Positions 48,001 to 57,845 of a stretch of DNA of 64,000 nt are shown here, one piece after another (position 1 is the stretch's first letter; every line of letters begins with the position of its first letter). Under the pieces are notes generated by a model. The model was not told where the DNA came from and did not search any database. It worked only from the letters and a program-made list of their open reading frames with translations. The position numbers and the translations under genes are program-made. The stretch lies in the NCBI RefSeq assembly GCF_001625215.2, contig NC_030387.2, forward strand, positions 37,657,606-37,721,605, in the 5' to 3' direction. The DNA comes from Daucus carota subsp. sativus (taxonomy: Eukaryota > Streptophyta > Magnoliopsida > Apiales > Apiaceae).

Positions 48001-49185
48001 TGGAACAAACTTTCTCATGATAGTCTCCTTCTGTGGGCTAGAAAGCTGAGGGCAGGTGAGATGGAGGATGTGCTTAACCTGGAGAGCAAGTTAGCTAAGG
48101 TGGTTCTCAGTCATAAAGAAGATTTTCTCTGTTGGATTCCGTCTCAGTCACAATACACAGTAAAAAGTGCTTCTGGAATGCTGACAACGGGTGTGGAAAA
48201 AGTGGATTGGAGGTTTATATGGAAAATTAAAATTCCTCAAAAGATCAAGCTCTTTCTGTGGAAAATTCATTTGGACATAATACCGACTAGGGGATTACTG
48301 GTATCTAGAGGTATTCTCCAGGAAAATTGTACTAACTGTCCTGTTTGTGAAGCTGGAAAAGAAACTACTCAGCATCTCATTAGTGAATGTGAAGCTATGG
48401 TTCAGCTTTGGGGGGAAGTTCTGAAATGGTGGAACTTAGAATCAGTTGGACAGCAGCATATAGACCTTAGAATGAAATGGATGCTAGTCCAAACCAGTAA
48501 TTCAAAGAAGCTGAGCCATGTTTGGAAGATAGTAGTTAGTGCCAGCCTATGGACGATATGGCTTAACAGAAACCAGTGTGTGTTTAGAAATCAAAAATTA
48601 CCAGTAGGGATTCTATTTTCAATGGTCCAGCAATTTTCCAGGGACTGGAGTATCTCATGTGGTCTCATCACTCAGAATTCAGTTAAGTGGTGGCTTTCTA
48701 ACCCGGTTGGTTCTGTAACTAGCTCTGAGAAACAACAGTTAGAGGAATTGTTAGTCACAAATTCGGATTTAGTGGGCTTTATAGATGGATCTCACAAGCA
48801 CTTCAACTCTGTGAAACTGGCGGGTATTGGCGGAATGATAATGGACAAAACGGGTAGTGTTATCTTCACCTTTTCTGGGCCTGTGGATTCTTCAAGCCCA
48901 AAAGATGCAGAATGGAAGGCCCTAGGTTTTTTAATCCAATCTGTTGCGACTTCAAATTGGAAGGATAAGTCGATACGTATATATTCGGATAGCACTCAAG
49001 TAGTAAAGGATTTCTTAGAGTTCCAAGTATCAAAGCAGTATGATTTAGACTCCAGTTTTCTTAAAACTGCTGCCACGCTCCAAATATCTGTAAAGCATAT
49101 CTCGAGAGACCTAAACGCCCGTGCTGATCTCCTGGCTAAAAAGGGGGCTAGAAGGGCAGAGATTGCCTACTTTTGGTGTAAATAG
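45070..49185 (+). CDS. LINE ORF2: endonuclease, reverse transcriptase, zinc finger and RNase H, 1371 residues
   Basis: Domains in order: an APE-type endonuclease (SWNIRGVNN near 8-16, IQESK, VMGDFNCIRD, LHSDHKPILL near 225); a reverse transcriptase (RDYRPISL, LKLDFEKAFDTVNW, GLRQGDPLSPLLF, FADD at 677-680); a zf-RVT region (PQKIKLFLWKIHLDIIPTRG, CPVCEAGKETTQHLISEC); and an RNase H domain with FIDGSHK (about 1237), DAEWKALG and IYSDSTQVV, ending with SRDLNARADLLAKKGA. All catalytic signatures are present and no stop or frameshift occurs, so it could be an active enzyme. Plant L1 elements with a C-terminal RNase H are known. The endonuclease nicks the target and the RT copies the RNA there. Confidence 0.95.
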   Translation: MNEIRLLSWNIRGVNNAISIRNFKEIVSKYRVDIACIQESKCCSMGGVQTQYILDSNNFGLAHQPSVGLSGGLLTFWRLGVSKCVALAQSRYWIWVTIWLQNENCRIHVINVYSPLLLDQKRKLWSDLKNILACIKDEAVCVMGDFNCIRDAGDKVNCEYNTREMREFNEFISDSNLLEISLNNTNFTWIGGGGKKSRLDRVFLNNMWSQCSAWQAKALCRLHSDHKPILLLPENEVWAHKPFKVFNCYLDDSLLDEAKRWVVSNREWGILSIQKSLKEIKLLIKKREGRGANNIDTEIKALEEKLTLVDESTLDDSEIHSVRQSLLALYAKKESMLRQKSRMDWLKLGDGNTRFFHQAVQKRKIRNQIRRILWNDKWLSNPKDIKGAFFSHYKEFFKAQEEPLFSLGSLPLPMLSEALKHDLISPFSEEEITAALNLMAEDKAPGPDGYNVRSLKFLWPLVGKKILSFMRSFHSTASIPRGLNSSFITLVPKVLEPCKVRDYRPISLINTTMKILTKSLASRLAKCMDHLIGDVQSGFVKGRQASESILVIKEVVHSMQKGKSRGLILKLDFEKAFDTVNWSFLLQTLKAMNFDVKWITWLEAILTTSKISILINGSPTSEFSPGRGLRQGDPLSPLLFNIVGEVLNNMLIVASEKGLFKGIKLADNSEQLTHLQFADDTVIFIDPSLDSVKGVKAVLQCFQLISGLKINFEKSTIYSSRKDVETSEVAAKILRCKTGVWPMQYLGLPIGISSKRQIFWLPLINKMRQKLASWKVECLNMAGRLVLIKAVMDSLPVYWQCMHKMPTMVINQLERIRRDFLWAHGCSDTGKKKKLHLTSWKKICRPKELGGLGLIPIKDKNNLLLGKWYYKWLNERHRSWNKWVRSKYNCSGFGSIQDDLKNKTLSDTMLGIKGVSEDPKIGELLAGNKFCWKVGDGRQIMFWEDTWLDGQPLRSNFRKLHSLSLLKEASVLDFMELWNKLSHDSLLLWARKLRAGEMEDVLNLESKLAKVVLSHKEDFLCWIPSQSQYTVKSASGMLTTGVEKVDWRFIWKIKIPQKIKLFLWKIHLDIIPTRGLLVSRGILQENCTNCPVCEAGKETTQHLISECEAMVQLWGEVLKWWNLESVGQQHIDLRMKWMLVQTSNSKKLSHVWKIVVSASLWTIWLNRNQCVFRNQKLPVGILFSMVQQFSRDWSISCGLITQNSVKWWLSNPVGSVTSSEKQQLEELLVTNSDLVGFIDGSHKHFNSVKLAGIGGMIMDKTGSVIFTFSGPVDSSSPKDAEWKALGFLIQSVATSNWKDKSIRIYSDSTQVVKDFLEFQVSKQYDLDSSFLKTAATLQISVKHISRDLNARADLLAKKGARRAEIAYFWCK

Positions 49186-50128
49186 TGTATTTCCAGTCAT
49201 CTTGGAAATCAAAATGCGGCTTGAGTGTATTGGAATATGCTATGGGTTGCTGCAAAAAGTAGGGAAAAGCTTCCTGGCTCACAAGCACTTACTTGGTTAT
49301 CTAAATATTGGCATGATTACATGGCCAAGCTGCAGTATAAAAACCATCCTGGGATGTTCCATTCTCCTCAGTTCCAAACACTCATCCAAAAAATATAAGT
49401 GTAGTCAATCTCACTCAGTTCTCTGCATGGAAGAAGTTGTAGCGGTTGATGCAAATGTAAGGTGGATCATGCCTCGTAAGGACAAGGTGAAAATCAATGT
49501 CCATGGGTGTTTTTTTGAGGTGCCTCTGCCCAATGGTAACAGGTCTGGTATTGGGCTTGTGGTTCGAAACAGTAAGGGGAAAATTCTCAGGATGATTGCA
49601 GGTTCCTTGGAGTTCATTAATCGACGTCTTAATGAATACCAAGCGCTTCTAGAGGGCTGTAAGTGTGCATACCTGGAACTTTGGGAGGATTTCATACTGG
49701 AATGTGATCATCTGGATTCGTTCTGGGAATGGAAGAACTCCACTCTGGAGGGTGTCCACCCAGATCATGCACACTTGGTGCAGCAGCTCAATCAACGTCA
49801 GGCTGACAGGAACTTCAGGATGGAAGTCACCCTCTGTGATGCTAATGCAAATGCATTAGCCACTTACCTTGCTCATCATGGTGCAGAGAATTTCAAAAAC
49901 ATGGTTATCATTGAGCAGCCGTTTGGCAGAGTAAGGGAACTCTGGAATTTGGACATGGGCCTTGGGTCGGCAGATCCACGATTTGTAGCTATTCATGAGA
50001 GGGATCTTAACCCAGATGTGGTGGATGTGGAAGCAGTACCAGAGGTGGATAATGGACCCTTGGTGGCTGCTGTTCAGGGAGAGGATGATGCTGAGATGGT
50101 GGAATTGATTGTGATAGATGATGACTAA
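49121..50128 (+). CDS. Third ORF of the LINE: RNase H-like protein of unknown role, probably from codon 103
   Basis: The frame overlaps the ORF2 end by 65 bases. The useful start is probably ATG 49427 (codon 103, MEEVVAVDANVRWIMP), giving 233 residues. An RNase H-like fold is suggested by KVKINVHGCFFEV, SGIGLVVRNSKGKILRMIAG, NEYQALLEGC and FILECDHLDSFWEW. The usual first catalytic Asp of VDG is His here (residue 128 of the full frame), so it is probably not a nuclease. A distinctive C-terminal part follows (LVQQLNQRQADRNFRMEV, PFGRVRELWNLDMGLG), then an acidic tail. Upstream, 49230-49398 reads in another frame as a protein-like stretch (KYWHDYMAKLQYKNHPGMFH), so the acquired segment is probably longer and shifted. 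It is either a captured host gene fragment or a family-specific ORF. Confidence 0.7.
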   Translation: MLISWLKRGLEGQRLPTFGVNSVFPVILEIKMRLECIGICYGLLQKVGKSFLAHKHLLGYLNIGMITWPSCSIKTILGCSILLSSKHSSKKYKCSQSHSVLCMEEVVAVDANVRWIMPRKDKVKINVHGCFFEVPLPNGNRSGIGLVVRNSKGKILRMIAGSLEFINRRLNEYQALLEGCKCAYLELWEDFILECDHLDSFWEWKNSTLEGVHPDHAHLVQQLNQRQADRNFRMEVTLCDANANALATYLAHHGAENFKNMVIIEQPFGRVRELWNLDMGLGSADPRFVAIHERDLNPDVVDVEAVPEVDNGPLVAAVQGEDDAEMVELIVIDDD

Positions 50129-50390
50129 GCAGAAGTGCATGCATGCAGTCTTGGAGCCTTTTTCAAAGCTGGTCTCTAAGTATATCTACTACTAATATTA
50201 CTTGTTGGTTGCATATGTCTAGGTATCTACTTTTGGGTAACTTTCTGGTCCAGTGTTTAGTTTATAGTTCTGCTGTAGTGTTCCTGAGGCAGGATCATTT
50301 TGTTTGCTCTTGTAATCCTGTTGGATCTTGTACTCTTCGCCGTATTATTAATATATTTCCTTGCCTTTCAAAAAAAAAAACTGTTTATAA

Positions 50391-51716
50391 GTTAAATAGA
50401 CATAAGTTTCACAATTTTGCTTTCTCTTTCTCACCCCTTAATACATACTAGCTTATGACTCATGCCAGCATGGTTTAAATAATTTTCTTAATTTATTAAA
50501 TATTATAATTATAATATTTTTTTATTTGATTACACTGTCATATTCTTAATATATTTATTTACGCTATCGTTGTTTAGATGTAAAACTTTATATTGACATT
50601 AGATCTGCTTAAATTTTAGAATTTTCCAATAATATTATATATTATGATATAAATTTATTTTAGAATGAAATATTTTAATTTAGTAAAAATCAATTTTTAA
50701 ATCTTAATTTTAATATTAAAATAATTCTGAACTTTTTTATAATTTTATGTCACATTCCACGTACAACACAAGGCTAATTTTATGAATAGGTTGGTTGGAC
50801 CAATGTTTGTCGCATGAATCCTAGCCCAAGTCCAAGTTATAAGTTTATATATTTTTTTTGATGCAATTTATAAGTTTATAAAATCTGGGTTTACACTGTG
50901 CGGAGAGATGGTTCACTAGTAGACCGAGGGAGAAGTAATTTGACTCATTCACCTTCAGATGATGAATGTTTGGAATCCATATTATTCAAGAAGACATTGC
51001 TTTTGCTCGAATTGAAGGGTGATGTAAAATCCATCTTTTTTCGACTAAAAAATAGTAGTACTTTTTTGTTGAAATTTGGGGTGAATCACTGCGTGAGTGC
51101 AGCGGGGAAAAAAAAAGACTCGGCTCAGTCGAAATAATTATCAGTAGAAAAAAATATCATTATCTATTTTGTCCCTGAATCATTGGTCTAAGCTTATTAA
51201 ATTCACCATAGATCTATTCATCATAGATTTTGTGCTTGATTCTTTAACTGACACTTGATGATTCGCAACATAAAAGGAGTCCCAAACGTCTTTACACGCA
51301 AGAAAGATGCGTTAATTAGCTCTGCAACTTTGAACGAAATCACCTTTTAAGGAACTTTTGTTGAAAATTTTTATACTTTTTGCTCACATCCACTAATGCC
51401 AGCTAAGGAGAACAATTTGTCATCAGCGATTCAGCGCCAACTGATACTAACATCTCTTCCCCACAGTTTTTTTCTTGGATAAATTAAACTACTATCTCAC
51501 TTGCATTAAATGAAATAATAATGTGCGCATATATTTGCATTAAGCATATTCTGGGCTGTGGTTTAGGTGCGGAAATTATGGGCATAAAATGGAGGTAGGA
51601 ATCCATAGATAAATGTAAACTCTTTTACGAAACTGAGGGCCTAGTGGAGCATCCCAACCTCCACTTAACCTTAAATGTGTCCTGTTGACTAGCATTCTTT
51701 TTTAAGTTAAATGTTA
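50391..51716. other. AT-rich intergenic region after the LINE
   Basis: No gene recognised. The ORFs of about 80-100 codons at 50143-50451 and 50898-51137 have no known domain. Confidence 0.5.
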
Positions 51717-52262
51717 CTCCCTTCATCCCATTTTAAGTGTCCATTTTGCTAAAAAAAAAATTTCCCAAAATATGTGTCATACTCCCTCCATTCCGTTTGA
51801 GGTGTAAAAAAATATACTTTTATACATTATTTTTGAATTTTTCTTTTTTTTGAATAAAAGTTTAACATCTCTATTTTTATTCAAAAAAAAAGAAATTTTG
51901 AAAAATAATATCTAGAACTATGTTTTTTATGCACCTCAAAATACGTGCAAAAAGTCAAAGCGACTATTATTTTGGAATGGAGGGAGTACTCTTTAACCCA
52001 TGTAAAATTTATACTATTTCCAATATAATACTAAATACAATCAACAACCCCTCATAAATATATTTAGAAGCATTATGAATGTATAGTGTAATTTAAAGTG
52101 AGAGAATGTCCAATACACAATAATTAATGAGATGCGCAATTAATATGTATGAAAACTAAGTTGATTAGTTGTGGAAAGATGATGATAAAAAAATTACATT
52201 AATTGTTTCTTAATATGTGTAAAAATTGCAAAATGGACACTTAAAATGAGATGGAGGGAGTA
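51715..52262. mobile_element. Stowaway-type MITE interrupted by a second one
   Basis: The outer element (51717-52260) begins ctcccttcatcccattttaa and ends ttaaaatgagatggagggag, flanked by TA. It would be about 340 bp without the inner insert at 51782-51986. Confidence 0.85.
51780..51988. mobile_element. Inner Stowaway-type MITE (205 bp) with TA TSD
   Basis: It begins ctccctccattccgtttgag and ends ttttggaatggagggag between TA dinucleotides (51780-51781, 51987-51988). The arms pair through tgaataaaagttta / ttttattcaaaaa at the centre. Confidence 0.87.
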
Positions 52263-52478
52263 ATTTTAATTTAGAGCTCATTTTTGAGCTAGTGGATATT
52301 GAAAAATATTATTACAAGATATATGATTGGGCTAATCTAAATAGATGATTATTTTTTAGGTTGTTATAAATGAAAGATGTGACGACAAGAAATGATGTGA
52401 AATTTTTAACAAATTTTTAATTCAAAAAATATACTCCCTCTGTTTTTTAATATTTGACGCTTTTATTTTGGACACATA

Positions 52479-53147
52479 CTTCTAAGTAGGGGTGTGCATG
52501 GTGCGGTTTGGTGCGGTTGCGGACATTAACCGTTACCAAACCGATGAGTGCGGTTCGGTTCGGTTAATCATCATTAACCGTAACCGCACCAATTAAAACG
52601 GTTTTCCGGTTGCGGTTAACCATTAGTCGGTTGCGGTTTTTTTTTCGGTTTTTCCACTATTATTTGCTACTCTTGTGCATAATGATTTTTTAAAAAAAAT
52701 ATAAAATTTTCATGAATATGTACAATATGTTCGGTTACTATTTACTATTGTTTCTGTATGAGGATATAGGAAACATTACATACTTTCATCTAAAAAACTT
52801 TAATATACAATAAAAACTAAAACATACATATTTTGACAAGAAATTAGATGATGTCAAGTCAATAAAATTATTCAAAAACAACTAATCATGAAATTCAAAT
52901 AAAAAGTTTTCAAAAAGTACATAAATAAAAAAAGTAGAATAGGTTTCATAATAAAATTTGATTAGCAGATTAACAACAGAAATATTTCTGCTTTGTGGCA
53001 AATCACAATTGCCCTAGTTTTCGATCAAGCGCTCCTCCAAATATTTGGGTGCCCAGTTATTTAAGTGACTTAGCAAGTATGGAAGAAGAACATCCATATA
53101 AAATTAGATGTGAAGTTTAAAAATGACTAAGGTGCTTTATTATTATA

Positions 53148-53203
<56 letters not shown>

Positions 53204-53387
53204 CGGTTCGGTTAATTTCGGTGCGGTTTTAGCATAAAACCTAAAATAAAACCGCACCACTAATTTCGGTTTTTTATCTCGGTTATTCTCGGTTTTATTT
53301 GCGGTTTGGTTTTTTTCGGTGTGGTTATTCGGTTTTTTTAGGGTTTTTTTTCGGTTTCGGTTTTTCCTGCTCGCCCCTACTTCTAAG
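52479..53387. mobile_element. Non-autonomous hAT element with exact 8-bp TSD, nested
   Basis: The element 52487-53379 (893 bp) starts taggggtgtgcatgg and ends tgctcgccccta, and cttctaag is exactly repeated on the two sides. TAGGGGTGTGCA tips with an 8-bp TSD are characteristic of a common plant hAT group. Both ends are packed with cggtt/cggttt words, candidate subterminal transposase sites. The centre is non-coding and includes a (TA)n run at 53150-53201. Confidence 0.9.
53150..53201. repeat. (TA)n microsatellite inside the hAT element
   Basis: About 25 TA units in a row, near the right end of the nested hAT element. The length is probably variable. Confidence 0.95.
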
Positions 53388-54172
53388 TGCTTTGACCAAG
53401 TAGTTAAAAATATTATTTTTAATTTTTTTTTGAATAAAAATATATGATCAAAATTTTAATTTACAAAAAAAATCAATCAAAAATAATAATTTCTACTATC
53501 CGGTCAACTCATTTAAAGATGTGAGCCAAAAGTCAGAATATCAAATAATAAAAAACAAGAGAGAGTAGTTAATATCAGAGGTTGGGTGAAATTATAGATA
53601 AAAGGAATGCCTCTTCGATTTTTTTTAAATAATTTCAATATATTTTTTATTTATATCACATATAAATTAACTCTAACTAAGTTTTCATATGTATTGATAA
53701 TCTTTTGTCGATCAACAATCACTGGTGTCAAACCAGCTAGGGAGTAGGAGACAGAGAGTCAAAGAAAAAAGAATAGACAATCTGTGCAAATAGGAGCATG
53801 GCTCATCTTCTCTGTTCATGGGATATAACAGCACGTAAGTAGCAAGTGATGATCAGTACTTCTAGTCCTCCACACACACATTTCCTCTGAATCTAAACTA
53901 CTAAAAGTACCTGCTCACCTAATAGCCTAAACTCATGGGAACTGGTCAAGACTGGGCCTGGCCTGGGGTGTTTCAGAAACACATACAAACAACCGTAGCC
54001 CATAGGCTCGCTGAGTGAATGAATCAAGTTACCACACGTGAACAAGTATCAGATCCTCCTCATTTTCGTGCCCCTAGTACTTTATGTTATTCATCTAATT
54101 CCCAACTAGCGACTGATTATACATGACATAATTTCTATGTATGTGTTAAAAAGTTAGTATTAATGATTTTAT

Positions 54173-54480
54173 TACTCCCTCCGTCCCTTTTTATCTGTCC
54201 ATTTTGGAAAAAAAAACACATACCAAGGAATAATTGATTGTATGAACTTTTTCATTAAATACCTCTAATTAATATCTTGAAAATGGTGGAATACCCCTAC
54301 TTTATGTCTTGAAAACATGAATTCAGCCAAGTTTTAAATAAGTCAAGCCTTGAAAATTGAAATTATGGAGATATATTTGAAAAACTATCATTAAATTAGT
54401 TTTGAAAGTATAAATGGACAGATAAATAGGGACAAATTTTTACTTCCAAAGTGGACAGATAAATAGGGACGGAGGGAGTA
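54173..54480. mobile_element. Stowaway MITE (304 bp) with TA TSD
   Basis: Element 54175-54478 begins ctccctccgtccctttttat and ends aaatagggacggagggag, flanked by TA. Near the right end the phrase gtggacagataaataggga is imperfectly doubled. Confidence 0.9.
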
Positions 54481-55009
54481 AAATGCAACTCCTCTCAACA
54501 TCACGAGAGTTTAAGAAATTGATCACTTACATGATATATATTGATATTAGAGATCAAGCATGCCAAATATTCGGATATGACAAAATTATTTCTCAGAAAT
54601 GAACGTGGATCCATTTTTGATCCGGAAATGGATTTGATCGAACCAAAACTATTAGGATACAGTATATTAATAGTCTAATGTGAATTCGGATTTTATTTAG
54701 TATTTTATTATTAAAGGTGGTTCGGGAGAAATAAACGCAGACCGTAGGTTCAACTTGAAATCTTAGGTTTCCAGAAAGTACCAACCAAAGTTGAAAGTGT
54801 ACAACATAAAGTACTACTGCACCCTCGACCATTTATCTTCCCGTACATGCATATTACATTCAGTTTTTAATTTGCTGTGCACCCATACTTGCACCATGCA
54901 ACTACAAATGTACCTGTATACAGTATCGGAATTAGACTCTTTAAATAATCGAAACTTAAAAGTTTATTGTTAAATATTGGAGGAATGCTTCAACTTATAT
55001 TAAATCTTT

Positions 55010-55142
55010 TTTATTACTAATTTTTGAAAATAGTTGAGGTCGTAACTTAGACCGGTTCTGGATGAACGAGAATCGAACCAGATATCATACACTAAAAGGC
55101 ACGTAGGCATAGCCTTTCTCAAAGTTCCAACTAGCTGGCCAG
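55010..55142 (-). mobile_element. Candidate tRNA-derived SINE
   Basis: Read on the minus strand, ctagttggaactttgagaaa is followed about 45 bases later by a B-box-like ctggttcgattctcg, then catccagaaccggtctaag and an A-rich tail (ttttcaaaaattagtaataa). This is the arrangement of plant SINEs. I could not find target-site duplications, so the call is tentative. Confidence 0.5.
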
Positions 55143-55635
55143 CTCTCTCCAAATCCTCTTGTTGCTATATTTCCATTGTGTTTATTTGAAAAAATGGGTG
55201 ATATATATTTTGTGACAAGGCTTCGATCATTCACATCAAACACTATGCAGCATTATGTTAGAGTACATTGTAAAAACATAAATAGTATTCCGCTGCTAAC
55301 TATAAGTAAATCAACAAAAGCCGGGTGAGTTGCTTGACGAGATGAAATAATGATGTAACAATTGAGTAGTGTGACTTTTATGGATTGAATGGTAAAGTAG
55401 GTGAGGATGGGCGGAGGGGACTTAAATAGAAACTCACGTGAACTCGTAGCTCCTGCTGCACTATCATAGGATAGAGGCTCACCATCGAGTGTTACTCTTC
55501 TCCTGTATCGGGAATCAGAACTAATCGATTGATTTATTAATTAAAATTATATAAAAAGGTTATTAGAGAGTTTTTTGAATACATGAGAAATTTTAATCAA
55601 ATAAGAGTGTAATTGATAGATCGATCAAATTTTTA

Positions 55636-55897
55636 TACTCCTTCCGTTTCAATTTAGATGTCTACTTTCAAAAAAAAAATTGTTTCAAATTACTTGTCCA
55701 CTTTAACTTTCAATGCAAAATCATATTTTCAAAATCAATTCTAGTCCACGCATCTCTTATTTATATTTCCCAGATCAATCTCACACCACATATTATGCTC
55801 ATTTAATGCAATTAATTTGTGACTATCCATTTTTCTTTTCTTGAAAAAACTGTGTGTTTTTTTAAAAGTGGACATCTAATTTGAAACGGAGAGAGTA
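55636..55897. mobile_element. Stowaway-type MITE (258 bp) with TA TSD
   Basis: Element 55638-55895 starts ctccttccgtttcaatttag and ends ctaatttgaaacggagagag between TA dinucleotides. The tips pair over about 30 bases including tagatgtc / gacatcta. Confidence 0.87.
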
Positions 55898-56298
55898 AGA
55901 GTTTATCGAAGTTTATTAATAAATTAGATATTTTTAGAAAACTACTGTGTTCCTGTATCTCTTGATTTTATCTTCATCATTTTCGTAAAAACCTTAATTC
56001 TCACGACAAGTGTGATGGTGTACATTATTTATGCGTGCATTATTCTCTTAACAAGTGTGATTTAATTCCGGTGACAAAATATTTGAACATTTTCTAAATT
56101 TTTCTCGCCTAACAAACGTGATTTAAAGCGTTTTAAACTCATACCGTATATAATAAATGAAAAAAAATAATCATAAGACTAGTAACGCTGGATGTGGAAT
56201 GTGGTCGGAGGATCCTCCTCAGAAAATTCAAATCTGTGTTTCCCACCATGGCTTTATATAGTATGGATTCTTCTGCATGTACTGTTCTGTTTTTATTA

Positions 56299-56521
56299 TG
56301 GGGCCGTTTGGGTTAGCTTAAAAGAAGTGACTTCTTGCTTATAGTAAAGAAGTGGAGTAGAAGTGAGAAGTAAATAAGTTAATAAAGTGTTTGGAAAAGA
56401 AGCAGAAGCTGTGAGAGAGAAGCTAGCATTCTTGGCTTCTTAAAAGTGCTTCTACTTTTTTGCACAAACGGGTCAAGCAGAAGCCAGAAGTAGCTTCTGC
56501 TTCTCTTGGCCAAACAGGCAC
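56299..56521. mobile_element. MITE with GGGGCCGTTTGG ends
   Basis: The left tip tatggggccgtttggg matches the reverse complement of the right tip (ggccaaacaggcacata). The interior is rich in agaagtag/gaagcagaag words. Limits are accurate to a few bases. The superfamily (hAT or PIF/Harbinger) is not resolved. Confidence 0.7.
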
Positions 56522-57604
56522 ATATTTCAGTGCAAGCCTTGATCGATTCCGGATTATTCGGTTACTTTTGCCTATTCATTCAGTCCTCTAATTGCATCGA
56601 TTTTGACATTAATAATTTGCTGGCAACACTGTTGCATAATTGCATGAAATTCATAAATACTTACCATTCGGGGCGTTTGAAAGTTTAAACCGATGATGCC
56701 AACCCACGTGAAAACACAATCAAATCTCTGACAATTTCTTCGCATACGCTTTCGCTTCACTATATACTTTTATATATTTCAAATAAAATACTAAAACAAA
56801 ATAGGTTATTTTCTAAACTAGCTTAGATAATCTGTAAAAAATAAGTTTAATATGCTCATGGTAGTAGAAATAGGAAATTGGAACCAACCGATTGACCCGC
56901 AGATGATATCACATATTTTTCCGATAATTCAAAATTTTAGTCAGATCAAAGTATATTCGATAAATTATTAAAATATTTTATAAAATTAATCAATTTTTTT
57001 TAATAACTGAAATTTTTAGAACACTATTTCCGCTCAACACAAAATAGCCTGGTGTGTCTTCCAGCATATTAATTAATTAAATTGTGTGGGCTAGTTTGTG
57101 GGAGAATGAGCCATGAAGTGCGTCACCGAAATAATTTGATTTGTTTTAGGTTAAATTATTGTAATATGATTGAATTTTTCTGGACATAAATAATAAAATA
57201 CATACCATTTGTAAATTAATCACTATAATACATGATCGTCACTATATAATACCAAGCTTTATCCGACCGGCGCCGGAAAGTAGTCCCCACTCTTTTTCGT
57301 TTGGTTAAATATGAATAATCCAACATCAGATTATCACTCTCAACTTATTTGATTTGGCCCCCATTGCCACCTTTTTTTTTTCCCACTTCACTGCTTTATC
57401 TTCCAAGTCCCATCTACTATGCTAAAATTTTAATGTAATTGAAAAAATAGGAGGGATAATATAATTTCGACAGTCTCGACTGAACTTATAAAAATTATAA
57501 AAATATTATAAAAATATAGACATGATATGAAATGTTTATTAAAAGATTATTAACATATAACTATTTCGTTCTTACGTTATTTCAGAATTCAGTTATTTAA
57601 AGAT

Positions 57605-57808
57605 ATCCGTTCTGTCCGTCATTAACTATTTTCAAATCGTTTTCGTGAAATATCGTATGCTCCATGATTAATTTATACTAGACTCGTTTCTTAAAATATC
57701 CGTCCCTCCACTAGTTAATTCATTTTAGATCGGTTTCAAGAGTATCCGTTCCTCGACTAGTTAATTCATTTTAGATCGTTTTCTAGAGTATCCGTTCTCC
57801 GCTAGCAT
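57605..57808 (+). repeat. 46-bp tandem array upstream of the DUF4408 gene
   Basis: Units start with atccgt/atcgta at 57605, 57652, 57698, 57744 and 57790, spaced 47, 46, 46 and 46 bases. The middle units share ctagttaattcattttagat. The last unit is partial. The array ends about 25 bases before the TATA box of the downstream gene. Confidence 0.9.
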
Positions 57809-57833
57809 AAATATTTGCCTCGGTACCAGCCTC

Positions 57834-57845
57834 TCTATATAAAAA
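57834..57845 (+). promoter_or_regulatory. TATA box of the DUF4408 gene
   Basis: ctctatataaaaaa lies about 105 bases before the ATG at 57945, which allows a 5' UTR of about 75 bases. The tandem array lies directly upstream. Confidence 0.6.

Larger units (their letters stand above)
42905..50390 (+). mobile_element. Full-length L1-type LINE with intact ORFs and 12-bp TSD
   Basis: The body is 42917-50380, about 7.46 kb. The word aactgtttataa occurs at 42905-42916, just before the 5' end, and at 50379-50390, just after the poly-A tail (its first two A's merge with the tail). The 3' end tattaatatatttccttgcc followed by poly-A is typical of plant L1 elements. ORF1 (42942-45014) and ORF2 (45070-49185) are uninterrupted, and a third ORF follows. 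The 5' UTR is only about 25 bases long, so the very 5' end may be slightly truncated or this family has a short leader. Intact frames and matching TSDs imply a recent insertion. Confidence 0.93.
52432..53567. mobile_element. Stowaway-type MITE split by a hAT element
   Basis: It starts ctccctctgttttttaatat and ends aaaaacaagagagag, with TA on each side. The ends match each other as inverted repeats (atatttgac / gtcagaatatcaaat). Without the hAT insert it would be about 230 bp. Confidence 0.75.
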
